Shown one piece after another: positions 1 to 8,134 of a DNA stretch of 64,000 bases. Each line of letters opens with the position of its first letter. The first letter of the stretch is position 1. The notes below the pieces were generated by a model that saw nothing but the letters and a program-made list of their open reading frames with translations, did no database searches and was not told the DNA's origin. Both the position numbers and the translations under genes were made by a program. Source of the DNA: Parasedimentitalea huanghaiensis. Lineage in GTDB: Bacteria; Pseudomonadota; Alphaproteobacteria; Rhodobacterales; Rhodobacteraceae. Location: NCBI RefSeq assembly GCF_009753675.1, contig NZ_WQLV01000005.1, forward strand, positions 248,001 to 312,000. Reading direction: 5' to 3'.

Positions 1-311
1 TTTTGAAAGGGATGCTCTGCAATTGGCTGGTTTGCCTGGCAATCTGGACTGGCGCGCGCACGTCGAATGACATGGCCAAAATCGCCCTCATCTGGTTCTG
101 CCTCTACGCCTTTATCGCCGCAGGGTTTGAGCACTCGGTGGCCAATATGACGGTCTTTGCAATTGCTTTGCTGTCCGAGCATTCAGAAAGTGTGTCGCTG
201 GCAGGCGCGTTGAGAAATCTGGCTTATGTCAGTGCAGGAAATGCCGTCGCTGGGGCTATTTTCATGGGCGGTGGTTATTGGGTCGCTGCGGGTCGACCCA
301 AAAGCGCCTAA
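1..311 (+). CDS. Formate/nitrite transporter family protein, C-terminal part (5' end outside window)
   Basis: This is the last ~103 codons of a FocA/NirC-type pentameric channel for formate, nitrite or a similar small anion in the inner membrane. The visible part carries the family signature CNWLVCLAIW near the start and GFEHSVANM about 40 residues later, then a final membrane helix. The frame is open to the left edge, so the gene begins upstream. Its stop codon overlaps the end of the convergent ccoS gene by a few bases. Next to a cbb3 oxidase and haemoglobins, nitrite is a plausible substrate, but substrate choice cannot be read from this fragment. Confidence 0.9.
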   Translation, partial: LKGMLCNWLVCLAIWTGARTSNDMAKIALIWFCLYAFIAAGFEHSVANMTVFAIALLSEHSESVSLAGALRNLAYVSAGNAVAGAIFMGGGYWVAAGRPKSA

Positions 312-487
312 CCGCGCAGATTGTCCCGCTCTTGTGATGAGAGCGGGACATCTTCGGCCTCGAGCATTCGGGCTGCATCGCCTTCGGGATCGGCATATTG
401 ATCGGTACGAACCGTCCACAAAAATCCTGCAAACGTTACAACCGCCAAGATAATAGAGAGCGGGATGAGATAGGTGATTGCTATCAT
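308..487 (-). CDS. ccoS: cbb3 oxidase maturation protein CcoS (FixS)
   Basis: A 59-residue single-pass membrane protein of the CcoS/FixS family, needed for cofactor insertion into cbb3-type cytochrome c oxidase. One N-terminal transmembrane segment (about residues 4-24) is followed by an acidic, soluble tail containing a Gln-Tyr-Ala-Asp-Pro-Glu-Gly-Asp stretch typical of the family. The start is the ATG at 487, which overlaps the ccoI stop as ATGA. A longer reading from 580 would run far into ccoI and has no family support. It is the last gene of the cco operon. Confidence 0.9.
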   Translation of the reverse strand: MIAITYLIPLSIILAVVTFAGFLWTVRTDQYADPEGDAARMLEAEDVPLSSQERDNLRG

Positions 488-2574
488 TTTTGACCTTTCA
501 GACGCAGCCCGTTGGTGAGTACGATCAGCGACGAAGAGGACATCAGCAATGCCGCGATCAAAGGATTGAGCATTCCACACAGGGCCAGTGGAACGGTGAT
601 GACGTTATAAACCGTTGCAAACCAAAGGTTCTGTTTGATCAGCTGACTGGCCTGACGGGCCAGAACAATGGCGTCGGTGATCAGGCAGAGACGGGGTTGC
701 AGCAATAGGATATCAGCAGCGACCTGAGCAATTTGTGTTGCACCTGAAAATGAAGCTGAAACCGAGGCTCCACCCAACGCCGCACTATCGTTGATACCGT
801 CGCCAACCATCAGGGCGGTAGTGTTCCCAGATTGCAGTGTTTGAACAACCTGCAATTTGTCCTTTGGTTTCTGTTCGCCCAGCCAATCGGAAAAGCCCTG
901 TTCCTGGGCAAAACGTTTTACGGCAAGTTTGGTATCACCAGACAGCAGCGTAACGGGTAGGGATAGCTTGCTGGTCTGCGCTAGGAAGACACCCAAATCC
1001 GCACGGGGGGCCTCGTCAAAGGTGATCTGTTCAATCTCCCCCGAAGGGGCGCGATACCAAAGCGACGGCTTTTCCTGCTCCTTGGTTTGTGCGCCGGTAA
1101 ATTCTGCAGAACCAAGACGGGCGCCACTTGGCGCTTCGACTCCTTGCCCTTGAACTTCAACCGCGCCAGTGACAGCCGCTACGCTATGTTCGCCCATCAA
1201 GGCACGGGCCAGTGGATGTTGGCTGGAGGCAGCAAGGCTCCGTGCGTTATTCAGGACCGACACATCAAGACCGGTTGTAACAGTGAGGGTTGGGTTTGAT
1301 GCAGTTCCGGTTTTGTCGAGGTATATGTGTTCGACCGCACCGAGAGTTTCCAATGCGTCACCCGACTTCACCACAACACCCGCGCGCATGAGCAAGTTAA
1401 CTGCCCGGGTTGTCACTGCCGGGGTTGCCAGACCCGCAGCGCAGGGGCATGTGACGACCAATACAGCGACAGCGATCATCAGCGCATCTGCAAAGCTTGC
1501 GCCCAATGCAAAATACCACAGCAAAAATCCAATTCCGCCGCCGCCCAGAACCAGTGGAATATATCCAGCGGCAAAACGGTCTGAGAGTTTTTGCATTGCC
1601 CCTTTATGTGCCACGACATCATCAACCAGTTGCGCCATCTGCCCGATATAGGCTGCGTCTCCAACCCGGGTGACCTGTATTTCTGCGGGCCCGGTTTGCA
1701 ACACTGCACCGGCTGCTATTTCAGATCCTTTGATGGCGCAGCGTGGCAGAGTCTCACCGGTAAGGATGCTTTCATCCAGCTCTACTTGTTGACTTAGAAG
1801 GACACCGTCAGCGGGCACGCGTTCCCCAGATGCAACAAGAACCCGGTCGCCAGAGCGTAATGCGTCTGCGGGAATGTCGACCGTGGTGTTGTCTGGTTCC
1901 ATGCGATGGGCAGTGATCTCCATCAGTGTTCGTAAATTTCCAGCAGCATCCCCAGAACGCCGCCGCAACGATTGTTCCAACACTCGGCCAATCAACAAGA
2001 AAAAGATCAGCGATACGACAGCATCATAGTAGACGTGATCAGAACCACGCCAGGTTTCAAACAGGCTGGCAGCAAAAGTAATCCAGATAGCCAGGGTAAT
2101 GGGTGTGTCCATGGTCATGCGTCCCACCCGCATTGCCCGCAGGGCAGGGGTATGAAAAGCGGACCCCGAATAAAGAACAACAGGTAGGGCCACCGCAGCA
2201 GACAGCCAATGCATGAACTGCATTGTCCCGGCGGCCATATCAGTCACCAACCCAGACCAGACCGAGATAGAGAAAGCCATGATGTTCATCATGCCAATCG
2301 CTGCTGCGGCAAGCCTGGGCAATAATGAAGGTTCCTGATGGCCTTTTGTATCGCCAGATAAAACGCTGGCTTCGTACCCCAGATCCTGGATGGATTTGGT
2401 CAGCCCATCCAAACTATGTTCGTCCTCGTCCCAGATAAGACGCAAACGCTTTTGTGTGGCATTGCCGCGCGCGAATTGAACTCCGGGCAGGGCTTGCAGG
2501 CTGCGTTCAATTTTCAGGACACAGCCGGCGCAGCGAACCCCTTGTAATGCGAAGGTTTGGGTCGCGGCGCTCAT
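484..2574 (-). CDS. ccoI: Copper-exporting-type P1B ATPase CcoI (FixI), cbb3 oxidase assembly
   Basis: A 696-residue heavy-metal P-type ATPase that supplies copper for the CcoN haem-copper centre. Visible motifs: N-terminal HMA domain with CAGC (Cys15, Cys18), actuator TGE (272-274), metal-binding CPC in a membrane helix (376-378), phosphorylation motif DKTGT (420-424), P1B-specific HP (453-454) and GDGIND (591-596). All catalytic residues are present and length is normal for CcoI. It is translationally coupled by ATGA overlaps to the small gene upstream and to ccoS downstream. Position inside the cco operon distinguishes it from a general CopA. Confidence 0.95.
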   Translation of the reverse strand: MSAATQTFALQGVRCAGCVLKIERSLQALPGVQFARGNATQKRLRLIWDEDEHSLDGLTKSIQDLGYEASVLSGDTKGHQEPSLLPRLAAAAIGMMNIMAFSISVWSGLVTDMAAGTMQFMHWLSAAVALPVVLYSGSAFHTPALRAMRVGRMTMDTPITLAIWITFAASLFETWRGSDHVYYDAVVSLIFFLLIGRVLEQSLRRRSGDAAGNLRTLMEITAHRMEPDNTTVDIPADALRSGDRVLVASGERVPADGVLLSQQVELDESILTGETLPRCAIKGSEIAAGAVLQTGPAEIQVTRVGDAAYIGQMAQLVDDVVAHKGAMQKLSDRFAAGYIPLVLGGGGIGFLLWYFALGASFADALMIAVAVLVVTCPCAAGLATPAVTTRAVNLLMRAGVVVKSGDALETLGAVEHIYLDKTGTASNPTLTVTTGLDVSVLNNARSLAASSQHPLARALMGEHSVAAVTGAVEVQGQGVEAPSGARLGSAEFTGAQTKEQEKPSLWYRAPSGEIEQITFDEAPRADLGVFLAQTSKLSLPVTLLSGDTKLAVKRFAQEQGFSDWLGEQKPKDKLQVVQTLQSGNTTALMVGDGINDSAALGGASVSASFSGATQIAQVAADILLLQPRLCLITDAIVLARQASQLIKQNLWFATVYNVITVPLALCGMLNPLIAALLMSSSSLIVLTNGLRLKGQK

Positions 2575-2735
2575 TTTGCGGCTCCAGATGTATTGGATTT
2601 CAAAACCTGACCTTCGTAGGCTGTAAACGCGAGCGAGATGTGCCGGTATTTCAAACCGGCGTAGGCCACCAACAGTCCCAGGATCAGAGCATAGAACAGG
2701 CGTTGGGTTTTGCGTTCCCGATCACTGTCTCGCAT
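2571..2735 (-). CDS. Small single-pass membrane protein between ccoP and ccoI, unknown
   Basis: A 54-residue protein with a charged N-terminus (RDSDRERK), one hydrophobic segment (about residues 12-31) and a short polar tail. It occupies the place where ccoG and ccoH (fixG, fixH) normally lie. It is too short to be CcoH (about 150-170 residues) and has no Fe-S motif of CcoG. The start at 2735 is supported by a strong GGAGAGG site lying inside the end of ccoP. Its stop overlaps the ccoI start as ATGA. The tight packing argues it is translated. It may be a reduced CcoH-like assembly factor or an unrelated subunit; the family is not recognised. Confidence 0.7.
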   Translation of the reverse strand: MRDSDRERKTQRLFYALILGLLVAYAGLKYRHISLAFTAYEGQVLKSNTSGAAK

Positions 2736-3594
2736 CACCCTCTCCTGCCCAGAGCACATAGAGTGTCAGCAACTTGATCTCAGCAGGACTAAGCCGTGTG
2801 GACCACGATGGCATAACCCCTGCGCGACCACCTTTTAGTGTCTCCAGTATGGCGTCAGGATCTTTCCCATAAATCCAGGCCTCATCGGTCAGGCTTGGCG
2901 CACCGCTTTCCAGCCCCCCAACGCCACCATCGTTGTGGCAGCCGGAACAATTCTCTGCAAAGAGGTCACCCCCACGAGAGGCAGCGGTGGCGTCGTGGTC
3001 TTGGCCCGAAATCATGAGAACATAGTCGGTGACGTCCGAAATTTCGGCGGCAGCCAACATATCATCCCGACCAAAGGCAGGCATCTCGGCATAACGGGTG
3101 TCTTCGTGCGTCGTGTTGATGCCAACTTGTAGTGTGTATTCAATTTCCTCCGGTGTGCCGGACCAAAGCCAGTGCCCGTCAGTCAGGTTTGGAAAACTCT
3201 CTTGCCCCTGCAAATCCCGGCCGTGGCAAACAGAACAATTGTCACGATAGAGAACTTGCGCCGCAGGTTCATAACGCGCTTGTAGATCCGGGTCTTCAGA
3301 TAGGGCTGTGACATCCAGGGTTTCAAACGGGGCAAAGGCTTCTGCCCGCAAGGCACGCCCATCAGCGACTTTTTCCTGTACGTCTAGCCGGGAAGAATAG
3401 CCCAACACGCCCTTGGTGTAATCTGACACAAAGGGCCAAGCAGGATACAACAACCAATACACCATGCAGATTGCAATGGATCCCCATAGCCAAATGCGAA
3501 AGACCTTGGGAATGGGGGTGTTCAGTTCCTTGATGCCGTTCCATTCATGGCCAGTGGTCAATTCGCCGCTGACCTCATCGCGTTCTGGAGTCAT
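2722..3594 (-). CDS. ccoP: cbb3-type cytochrome c oxidase subunit III, dihaem cytochrome CcoP
   Basis: A 290-residue membrane-anchored dihaem cytochrome c passing electrons from soluble donors to CcoO/CcoN. One transmembrane helix lies at about residues 31-50. There are two haem c motifs, CSVCH at 120-124 and CSGCH at 216-220, each followed by a Met-containing ligand segment. Length and order (ccoN-O-Q-P) are standard. The start overlaps the ccoQ stop as ATGA. Its end overlaps the next small gene by 14 bases. Confidence 0.96.
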   Translation of the reverse strand: MTPERDEVSGELTTGHEWNGIKELNTPIPKVFRIWLWGSIAICMVYWLLYPAWPFVSDYTKGVLGYSSRLDVQEKVADGRALRAEAFAPFETLDVTALSEDPDLQARYEPAAQVLYRDNCSVCHGRDLQGQESFPNLTDGHWLWSGTPEEIEYTLQVGINTTHEDTRYAEMPAFGRDDMLAAAEISDVTDYVLMISGQDHDATAASRGGDLFAENCSGCHNDGGVGGLESGAPSLTDEAWIYGKDPDAILETLKGGRAGVMPSWSTRLSPAEIKLLTLYVLWAGEGDARQ

Positions 3595-3764
3595 TGTTTG
3601 ATTTCCTCATCAGTATGCGGGCTTTGTGCTGCCGCCTCATAGATTGATTTACGGCCCGGCCAATAGGTCCAGAGCGCGGCCAAGAGGAAGACAACCAGCA
3701 GGTACATCGCACCCCAGGTTTTTGAAAAAACAAGAACGGCGTCATGCATAACATCACCAGTCAT
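3591..3764 (-). CDS. ccoQ: cbb3 oxidase small subunit CcoQ
   Basis: A 57-residue protein read directly from the minus strand: start MTGDVMHDAV, one membrane helix (about residues 17-33, rich in Leu/Val), then WPGRKSIYEAAA and a short acidic tail ending EEIKQ. This matches the CcoQ/FixQ family, which stabilises CcoP in the oxidase complex. It fits exactly between ccoO and ccoP, with a 4-base ATGA overlap at both ends, so start and stop are well fixed. Confidence 0.92.
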   Translation of the reverse strand: MTGDVMHDAVLVFSKTWGAMYLLVVFLLAALWTYWPGRKSIYEAAAQSPHTDEEIKQ

Positions 3765-4492
3765 CGTGCGATCTCCTCGTGGTTCAGAGTGTCGAAGTTC
3801 ACCAGAGTGCCAAGCATTTGAAGGTAGGCGACCAATGCGTCCATTTCGGTTAGGCGATCTGGATTGCCATCAAAATCGCGCACCTGAACATCTGGACCGT
3901 AGCGTTCGAACAGTTCGTCCTCATTATCGGCGTCCTGATCGCCCTGATATCCTGCGTCACGTTGGGCATTCTCGATCTGGCTGTCGGTATACGGAACACC
4001 AGTACGAGACAGTGCGGTGAGAGAAGAGGGCAGGCGTGCTGTGTCTAAGGATGTATCAGACAGGAAAGCATATCCGGGCATCACAGACCCTTGGACAACT
4101 GCGCGCGGGTCCGAGAGGTGGGCAACGTGCCAGTCGTCTGAGTACTTGCCTCCAATCCGCGCCAAATCTGGTCCTGTGCGTTTGGACCCCCATTGGTGAG
4201 GGTGGTCATACATCGATTCCGCCGCCAGGCTATAGGGGCCATAACGATCGACATCCGACTTCAAGGTGCGGATCATCTGGCTATGACATGCATAGCATCC
4301 CTCGCGCACGTAGATGTCGAACCCGGCCAGCTCAAGCGGGGTGTAGGGGCGAATGCCGTCAACCTTTTCCACGGTGTTTTCGATGGTGAACAAAGGCGCG
4401 ATTTCAAAGAGACCGCCCAAAGAGGCCACAAAAAGAATAGCCGTGGCAAAGGCCATGCTGTGGCGTTCAAGTTTTGCGTGTTTGGTGTCCAT
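3761..4492 (-). CDS. ccoO: cbb3-type cytochrome c oxidase subunit II, monohaem cytochrome CcoO
   Basis: A 243-residue membrane-anchored monohaem cytochrome c of the cbb3 oxidase. It has an N-terminal membrane helix (about residues 13-34), the conserved CYACH haem motif at 66-70 followed by SQMIR, and the C-terminal segment ending in the YLQMLG-type helix. The ATG at 4492 is chosen because the GGAG eight bases before it is a good ribosome site. A GTG at 4501 is possible. It lies directly after ccoN and overlaps ccoQ as ATGA. Confidence 0.95.
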   Translation of the reverse strand: MDTKHAKLERHSMAFATAILFVASLGGLFEIAPLFTIENTVEKVDGIRPYTPLELAGFDIYVREGCYACHSQMIRTLKSDVDRYGPYSLAAESMYDHPHQWGSKRTGPDLARIGGKYSDDWHVAHLSDPRAVVQGSVMPGYAFLSDTSLDTARLPSSLTALSRTGVPYTDSQIENAQRDAGYQGDQDADNEDELFERYGPDVQVRDFDGNPDRLTEMDALVAYLQMLGTLVNFDTLNHEEIAR

Positions 4493-4497
4493 TGAAT

Positions 4498-6114
4498 TCA
4501 CTCCGCAGGTCGCGCCAAGGGCAACGCAAGTTTGTCAGCACCTCGAAGCCGGGGGCCAGCGACGGTCATGTAGATATTGTAAGACCCAATCAACGCCCCG
4601 ATCAGATAGAGAAGCCCACCAATCGCGCGAGCTATGTAATAGGGGCGCATCGCATCCACAGTGTCGATAAAGGCATAGGTGAAGGCACCGTTTGGATCGT
4701 AAGTCTGCCACATCAGGGACTGGGTGATGCCACTGTTCCACATGGCGCCCACGTAGATCAGGGTCCCAGTCAGCGCGAGCCAGAAGTGCCAGGCTTCGAG
4801 CCGCAGCGAGTACATGCTCTCGCGTTTCCAGAGCCATGGAACCATTTTGTACATTGCCCCAAATGTGATGAAGGCAACCCAGCCGAGGGCCCCAGCGTGA
4901 ACATGACCAACGGTCCAGTCGGTATAGTGGCTCAACGTATTGACGGGACGAATAGCCATAAACGAACCTTCAAACGTGGTGAGACCGTAGAACAGAACTG
5001 CCACCATCATGAAGCGTACCGCAGGGTCGGTGCGTACTTTGTCCCAGGCCCCATTGAGGGTGAGAATTCCGTTGAACACAGATCCCCAGCTAGGCACCAG
5101 CAGAATGATCGACATGGTCATTCCCAGATACTGAACCCAATCTGGCAGGGCGGTGTAATGCAGGTGATGTGATCCGGCCCAGAGGTACAGGAAAGTAATC
5201 CCCCAGAACCCCAGAATTGACATGCGATAGCTGTAAATTGGTCGGCCAACTGCCTTGGGCAGGAAATAGTACATCATCCCAAGGAAGCCCGCAGTCAGAA
5301 GAAACCCAACCGCATTATGGCCATACCACCACTGTGTCATGGCGTCCTGAACGCCCGCAAACAGGGGATAGCTTTTGGCGTAGGAAATCGAGACCGGCAC
5401 CGACAAATTGTTGACCACATGCAACATTGCAATCACCACAATGAACCCGAGGTAGTACCAGTTGGCTACATAGATATGCGGTTCGGCTCTGCGGGCAAGC
5501 GTCCGCATATAGAGCAGCAGATAAGCCACCCATGTGAACAGCAGGATCAGGTCTGCGTACCACTCTGGTTCGGCATATTCTTTGGATTGGGTAATCCCCA
5601 GCGGATAGCCAGTGACAGCAAGCACAACAAAGAGGTTGTAGCCTCCAAACACTAACCAAGGCAGTGTTTCACTGGACAGTCGGGCCCGCGAGGTGCGTTG
5701 AACAACATAAAACGAAGTGGCGAGCAATGCATTACCACCAAATCCAAAGATCACCGAAGTTGTGTGAATTGGTCGAATGCGGCCAAAGTTACTCCAGGAC
5801 ATGTCACCGTTCAGTGACGGGAATGCGAGTTGCCAGGCCAGAAGGTCTCCGATTGTAAACCCGATTACACCCCAGACGAAGCAGGCCAGAACACCCCACT
5901 TAATTACGTCGTCCTTGTATTCTAGCGGGATATCCGGAGAGGGATCGGTCAGGCGGTTTATGAGATACATCGCACCCCAGCCGGCTGCGATGGCGATGAT
6001 CCAGCCATGTAGGACATAGCCGGTGTCGATCCCCCATCCCAAGATGGCAATGCCCAGCACTAGAACGCACAACACAGCGGTCAGAGTGAGCAGAATCTCA
6101 GATTGTCGTGTCAT
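4498..6114 (-). CDS. ccoN: cbb3-type cytochrome c oxidase catalytic subunit I CcoN
   Basis: A 538-residue polytopic haem-copper oxidase subunit, the site of O2 reduction and proton pumping at low oxygen tension. Histidine-bearing membrane segments typical of CcoN are visible (WWYGHNAVGF, GSHHLHYTALP, WTVGHVHAGALGW), covering the low-spin haem, Cu-B and high-spin haem ligands. Length is normal. The start overlaps the end of the DUF1971 gene as ATGA, so the oxidase is co-translated with the upstream accessory genes. No separate promoter is visible in front of ccoN. Confidence 0.96.
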   Translation of the reverse strand: MTRQSEILLTLTAVLCVLVLGIAILGWGIDTGYVLHGWIIAIAAGWGAMYLINRLTDPSPDIPLEYKDDVIKWGVLACFVWGVIGFTIGDLLAWQLAFPSLNGDMSWSNFGRIRPIHTTSVIFGFGGNALLATSFYVVQRTSRARLSSETLPWLVFGGYNLFVVLAVTGYPLGITQSKEYAEPEWYADLILLFTWVAYLLLYMRTLARRAEPHIYVANWYYLGFIVVIAMLHVVNNLSVPVSISYAKSYPLFAGVQDAMTQWWYGHNAVGFLLTAGFLGMMYYFLPKAVGRPIYSYRMSILGFWGITFLYLWAGSHHLHYTALPDWVQYLGMTMSIILLVPSWGSVFNGILTLNGAWDKVRTDPAVRFMMVAVLFYGLTTFEGSFMAIRPVNTLSHYTDWTVGHVHAGALGWVAFITFGAMYKMVPWLWKRESMYSLRLEAWHFWLALTGTLIYVGAMWNSGITQSLMWQTYDPNGAFTYAFIDTVDAMRPYYIARAIGGLLYLIGALIGSYNIYMTVAGPRLRGADKLALPLARPAE

Positions 6115-6410
6115 GTCTGGTCCTCCGCCGCATCCGGGATGCGATAGAATTCGACTTTGAAAGCAACCGAACCTATTGGTGCAACCTTGTGTAGTTCCTG
6201 AGGCCAGATTACGGCGGTTTGCCCAGCTGGGATTTGTTGGGCAGGCAGGTTTTCACGCAGGTAATTCAATGTACCTTCACTGACGACGATCTGCCCCCAG
6301 ACACCGGGCTTTGTGTTGTGATCTCGGCGTAACGCTTCGGGAATGGTGTCTTGGGTAAACAGTGGAGATTCCGAGTACTTTACAGCGTTTGCTGGTAGGG
6401 TTTGGGTCAT
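6111..6410 (-). CDS. DUF1971 (TehB-like N-terminal) cupin-like small protein
   Basis: A 99-residue soluble protein of the DUF1971 family: HNTKPGVWGQIVV, then a PQELHKVAPIGSVAFKVEFY stretch, both diagnostic. The family is found alone or fused to the tellurite-resistance methyltransferase TehB and has a small beta-barrel, cupin-like look. The molecular role is unknown. The gene is coupled to ccoN by an ATGA overlap and follows the DUF2189 gene by four bases, so a role linked to oxidase or low-oxygen physiology is likely. The start at 6410 (MTQTLPAN) is preferred over a longer reading that enters the upstream gene. Confidence 0.85.
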   Translation of the reverse strand: MTQTLPANAVKYSESPLFTQDTIPEALRRDHNTKPGVWGQIVVSEGTLNYLRENLPAQQIPAGQTAVIWPQELHKVAPIGSVAFKVEFYRIPDAAEDQT

Positions 6411-6414
6411 GGTT

Positions 6415-7176
6415 TTAGTCCTGAAAGAGGTCGGCGTAGGCATGCCATGTGGCAAAGCCGAGGATTGGAAAGAGAGGGATCAAGGCCAACAGGCCGGTGA
6501 GGACAGCGATGGTTGACAAGGCAGTCACGCAGGTGGCCCAGGCCAGCATCAGCCGAAAATTTTGGGTGGTGGCATTAAAGCTAAGACCCATCGCAGAAAA
6601 CCCGTCGATGTCGCGCTGAACCAGCATTGGAAAAGAAAACACAGAGATCGCAAAACCAAGCGCTGCAAATAGGCCTCCGGTGATTGACCCGGTCACAAAC
6701 AGCAGAATGCCCTGAGGTGTGGTGAACAGGGTTTGCAGTGTTTCCCAAAAGCCGGCAAATGGACGAAGGCCGAAGAAAACCGCGAACAACAGCACGGCTG
6801 CCCGCACCCAAGTCAGGATCAAGACCATCATGACAACGCTGACCAGAAAGATCTGGCCGGGTGCGGCGACGCCTTGCCCCCCCAATCCCTGGGCCCGGCG
6901 ACTGATGCGGTATAACCCTACCGTTGTCAGCGGACCCAATAGCATAGCACCGGAAATCATCGGCAGGATCATCCAGCCCAACCTGAAGTAGCCAAGCGCC
7001 AGTAGGGTTAGCCAGATTACTGTCACCAAGCCGAGGCCATACAGAATTGAATGTCCAAGGTGATTACGAAAGTCAGCTGTTCCCAAGGCAAGCCAGTGCT
7101 TTACTGTTGGCCAAACAGGTTGGTCGAGAATGCGTGCCTTGCGTCTAGAGGAGACTGTTTGGTTTGATTGATGCAT
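6415..7176 (-). CDS. DUF2189 domain integral membrane protein
   Basis: A 253-residue polytopic membrane protein with about six hydrophobic segments and the DUF2189 pattern (WLALGTADFRNHLGHSILYG near the N-terminus, FSFPMLVQRDIDGFSAM in the C-terminal third). The family is common in Proteobacteria near cbb3 oxidase genes. Its function is not established. Here it sits between the haemoglobin genes and DUF1971/ccoN on the same strand, with 75 bp to the upstream haemoglobin gene and 4 bp to DUF1971. Confidence 0.85.
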   Translation of the reverse strand: MHQSNQTVSSRRKARILDQPVWPTVKHWLALGTADFRNHLGHSILYGLGLVTVIWLTLLALGYFRLGWMILPMISGAMLLGPLTTVGLYRISRRAQGLGGQGVAAPGQIFLVSVVMMVLILTWVRAAVLLFAVFFGLRPFAGFWETLQTLFTTPQGILLFVTGSITGGLFAALGFAISVFSFPMLVQRDIDGFSAMGLSFNATTQNFRLMLAWATCVTALSTIAVLTGLLALIPLFPILGFATWHAYADLFQD

Positions 7177-7251
7177 CTCATTTACTCATTTTAAGTGTCG
7201 CTGGCCTTGCAACTAGCCCCGTGAAATTCAAAGGGTAGTTGGTTGCTTCGT

Positions 7252-7656
7252 TTAGAAAAGCGGCGGAGAATCCGCGCGTTGGCGATATTGCTGGATGCCA
7301 AAAGACAGACTTCGGCCAATTTTGTCGGCCAAGTTGGACAACCCATCCGCAGTTGCAGGAGGCAGGACCTCCTTTGCTGTCTGCCGGAACAGGGTCAGCC
7401 AATGTGCAAAGTGCCGGGGTTCAATGTCCATGTTTTCCACATGAACCATCATCGGGCTCCCAGTGTAACTTCGATCCAATCCCACCGCGTTGCGCCAAAA
7501 ACTTGCGATTTTGGCCTCGTGGTGCCGCCAATGCTCGCGCGAAGTGCCAACCGCTGCAGCAAAGACTGGTCCGAGCTGTGGATCCTTGCGTACGCGCGCA
7601 TAAAAGGCAGCCACTACAAGGTCGATTTGATCACCGGAAATATCAAAGTTTTTCAA
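7252..7656 (-). CDS. Group III truncated haemoglobin (second copy)
   Basis: A 134-residue globin of the truncated group III family, which binds O2 and NO. Seen: FYARVRKDPQLGPVF at the A/B helices, the conserved FW in helix E region, GSPMMVH with the likely proximal (F8) histidine, and FAHWLTLFRQTA in helix G. The start is a TTG at 7656 with an AAAGG site upstream. It overlaps the preceding membrane-protein gene by 14 bases. NO detoxification or oxygen delivery to the adjacent cbb3 oxidase is an inference from context. Confidence 0.87.
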   Translation of the reverse strand: MKNFDISGDQIDLVVAAFYARVRKDPQLGPVFAAAVGTSREHWRHHEAKIASFWRNAVGLDRSYTGSPMMVHVENMDIEPRHFAHWLTLFRQTAKEVLPPATADGLSNLADKIGRSLSFGIQQYRQRADSPPLF

Positions 7657-8134
7657 CGGAACAGCCTTTCAAGTTGAGAGGGTGACGAGGCAACTGCCAT
7701 GTCAGACGCTGTGCCTTTCTTTGAGTGTCAAGTTGCAAAAAACCGGCGAACATCAGGAGGGTAAGTTTTGCGACTTCGGCCCCGACGAAAAGAAAATGCA
7801 ATGCAGGTCCATCCGGCACGTTGCCAGCGATGATCATATCGGTGCGGTGTTGCAGCAAAGGGGTCAACCAATGCTGCTGTAACACCAGTAGCAATATTAT
7901 CAGACAGTGAGCGGGCGTTGGACGTTGCCGTCGTGCTGCCAAAAGCAAAAGAACTGTCGCACAGAGGATCCATTCAGCGTTCCCCAGCCAAGCGAACTGA
8001 GCACGGCCCACCAACAACAGCTCCGCCGTGGTGAGCGTTGAAACCTGAAACTTTGCGGCTGCGGCAAGGATATTGCCACCTACAGACACGCCAGCCCAGA
8101 AAAAGAAAACCGCAGATGTAAATTTGGGTGTCAT
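7643..8134 (-). CDS. Four-helix membrane protein between two haemoglobin genes, unknown
   Basis: A 163-residue hydrophobic protein with about four predicted membrane segments (near residues 5-25, 50-67, 75-95 and 115-138) and a basic C-terminus. No family recognised with confidence. It starts with an ATGA overlap on the upstream globin stop and ends inside the start of the downstream globin gene, so all three are made together. A membrane partner for the globins, for example electron donation or anchoring, is possible but unproven. Confidence 0.75.
   Translation of the reverse strand: MTPKFTSAVFFFWAGVSVGGNILAAAAKFQVSTLTTAELLLVGRAQFAWLGNAEWILCATVLLLLAARRQRPTPAHCLIILLLVLQQHWLTPLLQHRTDMIIAGNVPDGPALHFLFVGAEVAKLTLLMFAGFLQLDTQRKAQRLTWQLPRHPLNLKGCSVEKL

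Noticed and set aside
1169-1651. Long plus-strand frame antisense to ccoI
   Set aside because: It is the complement of strongly conserved ATPase codons and has no independent start signal.
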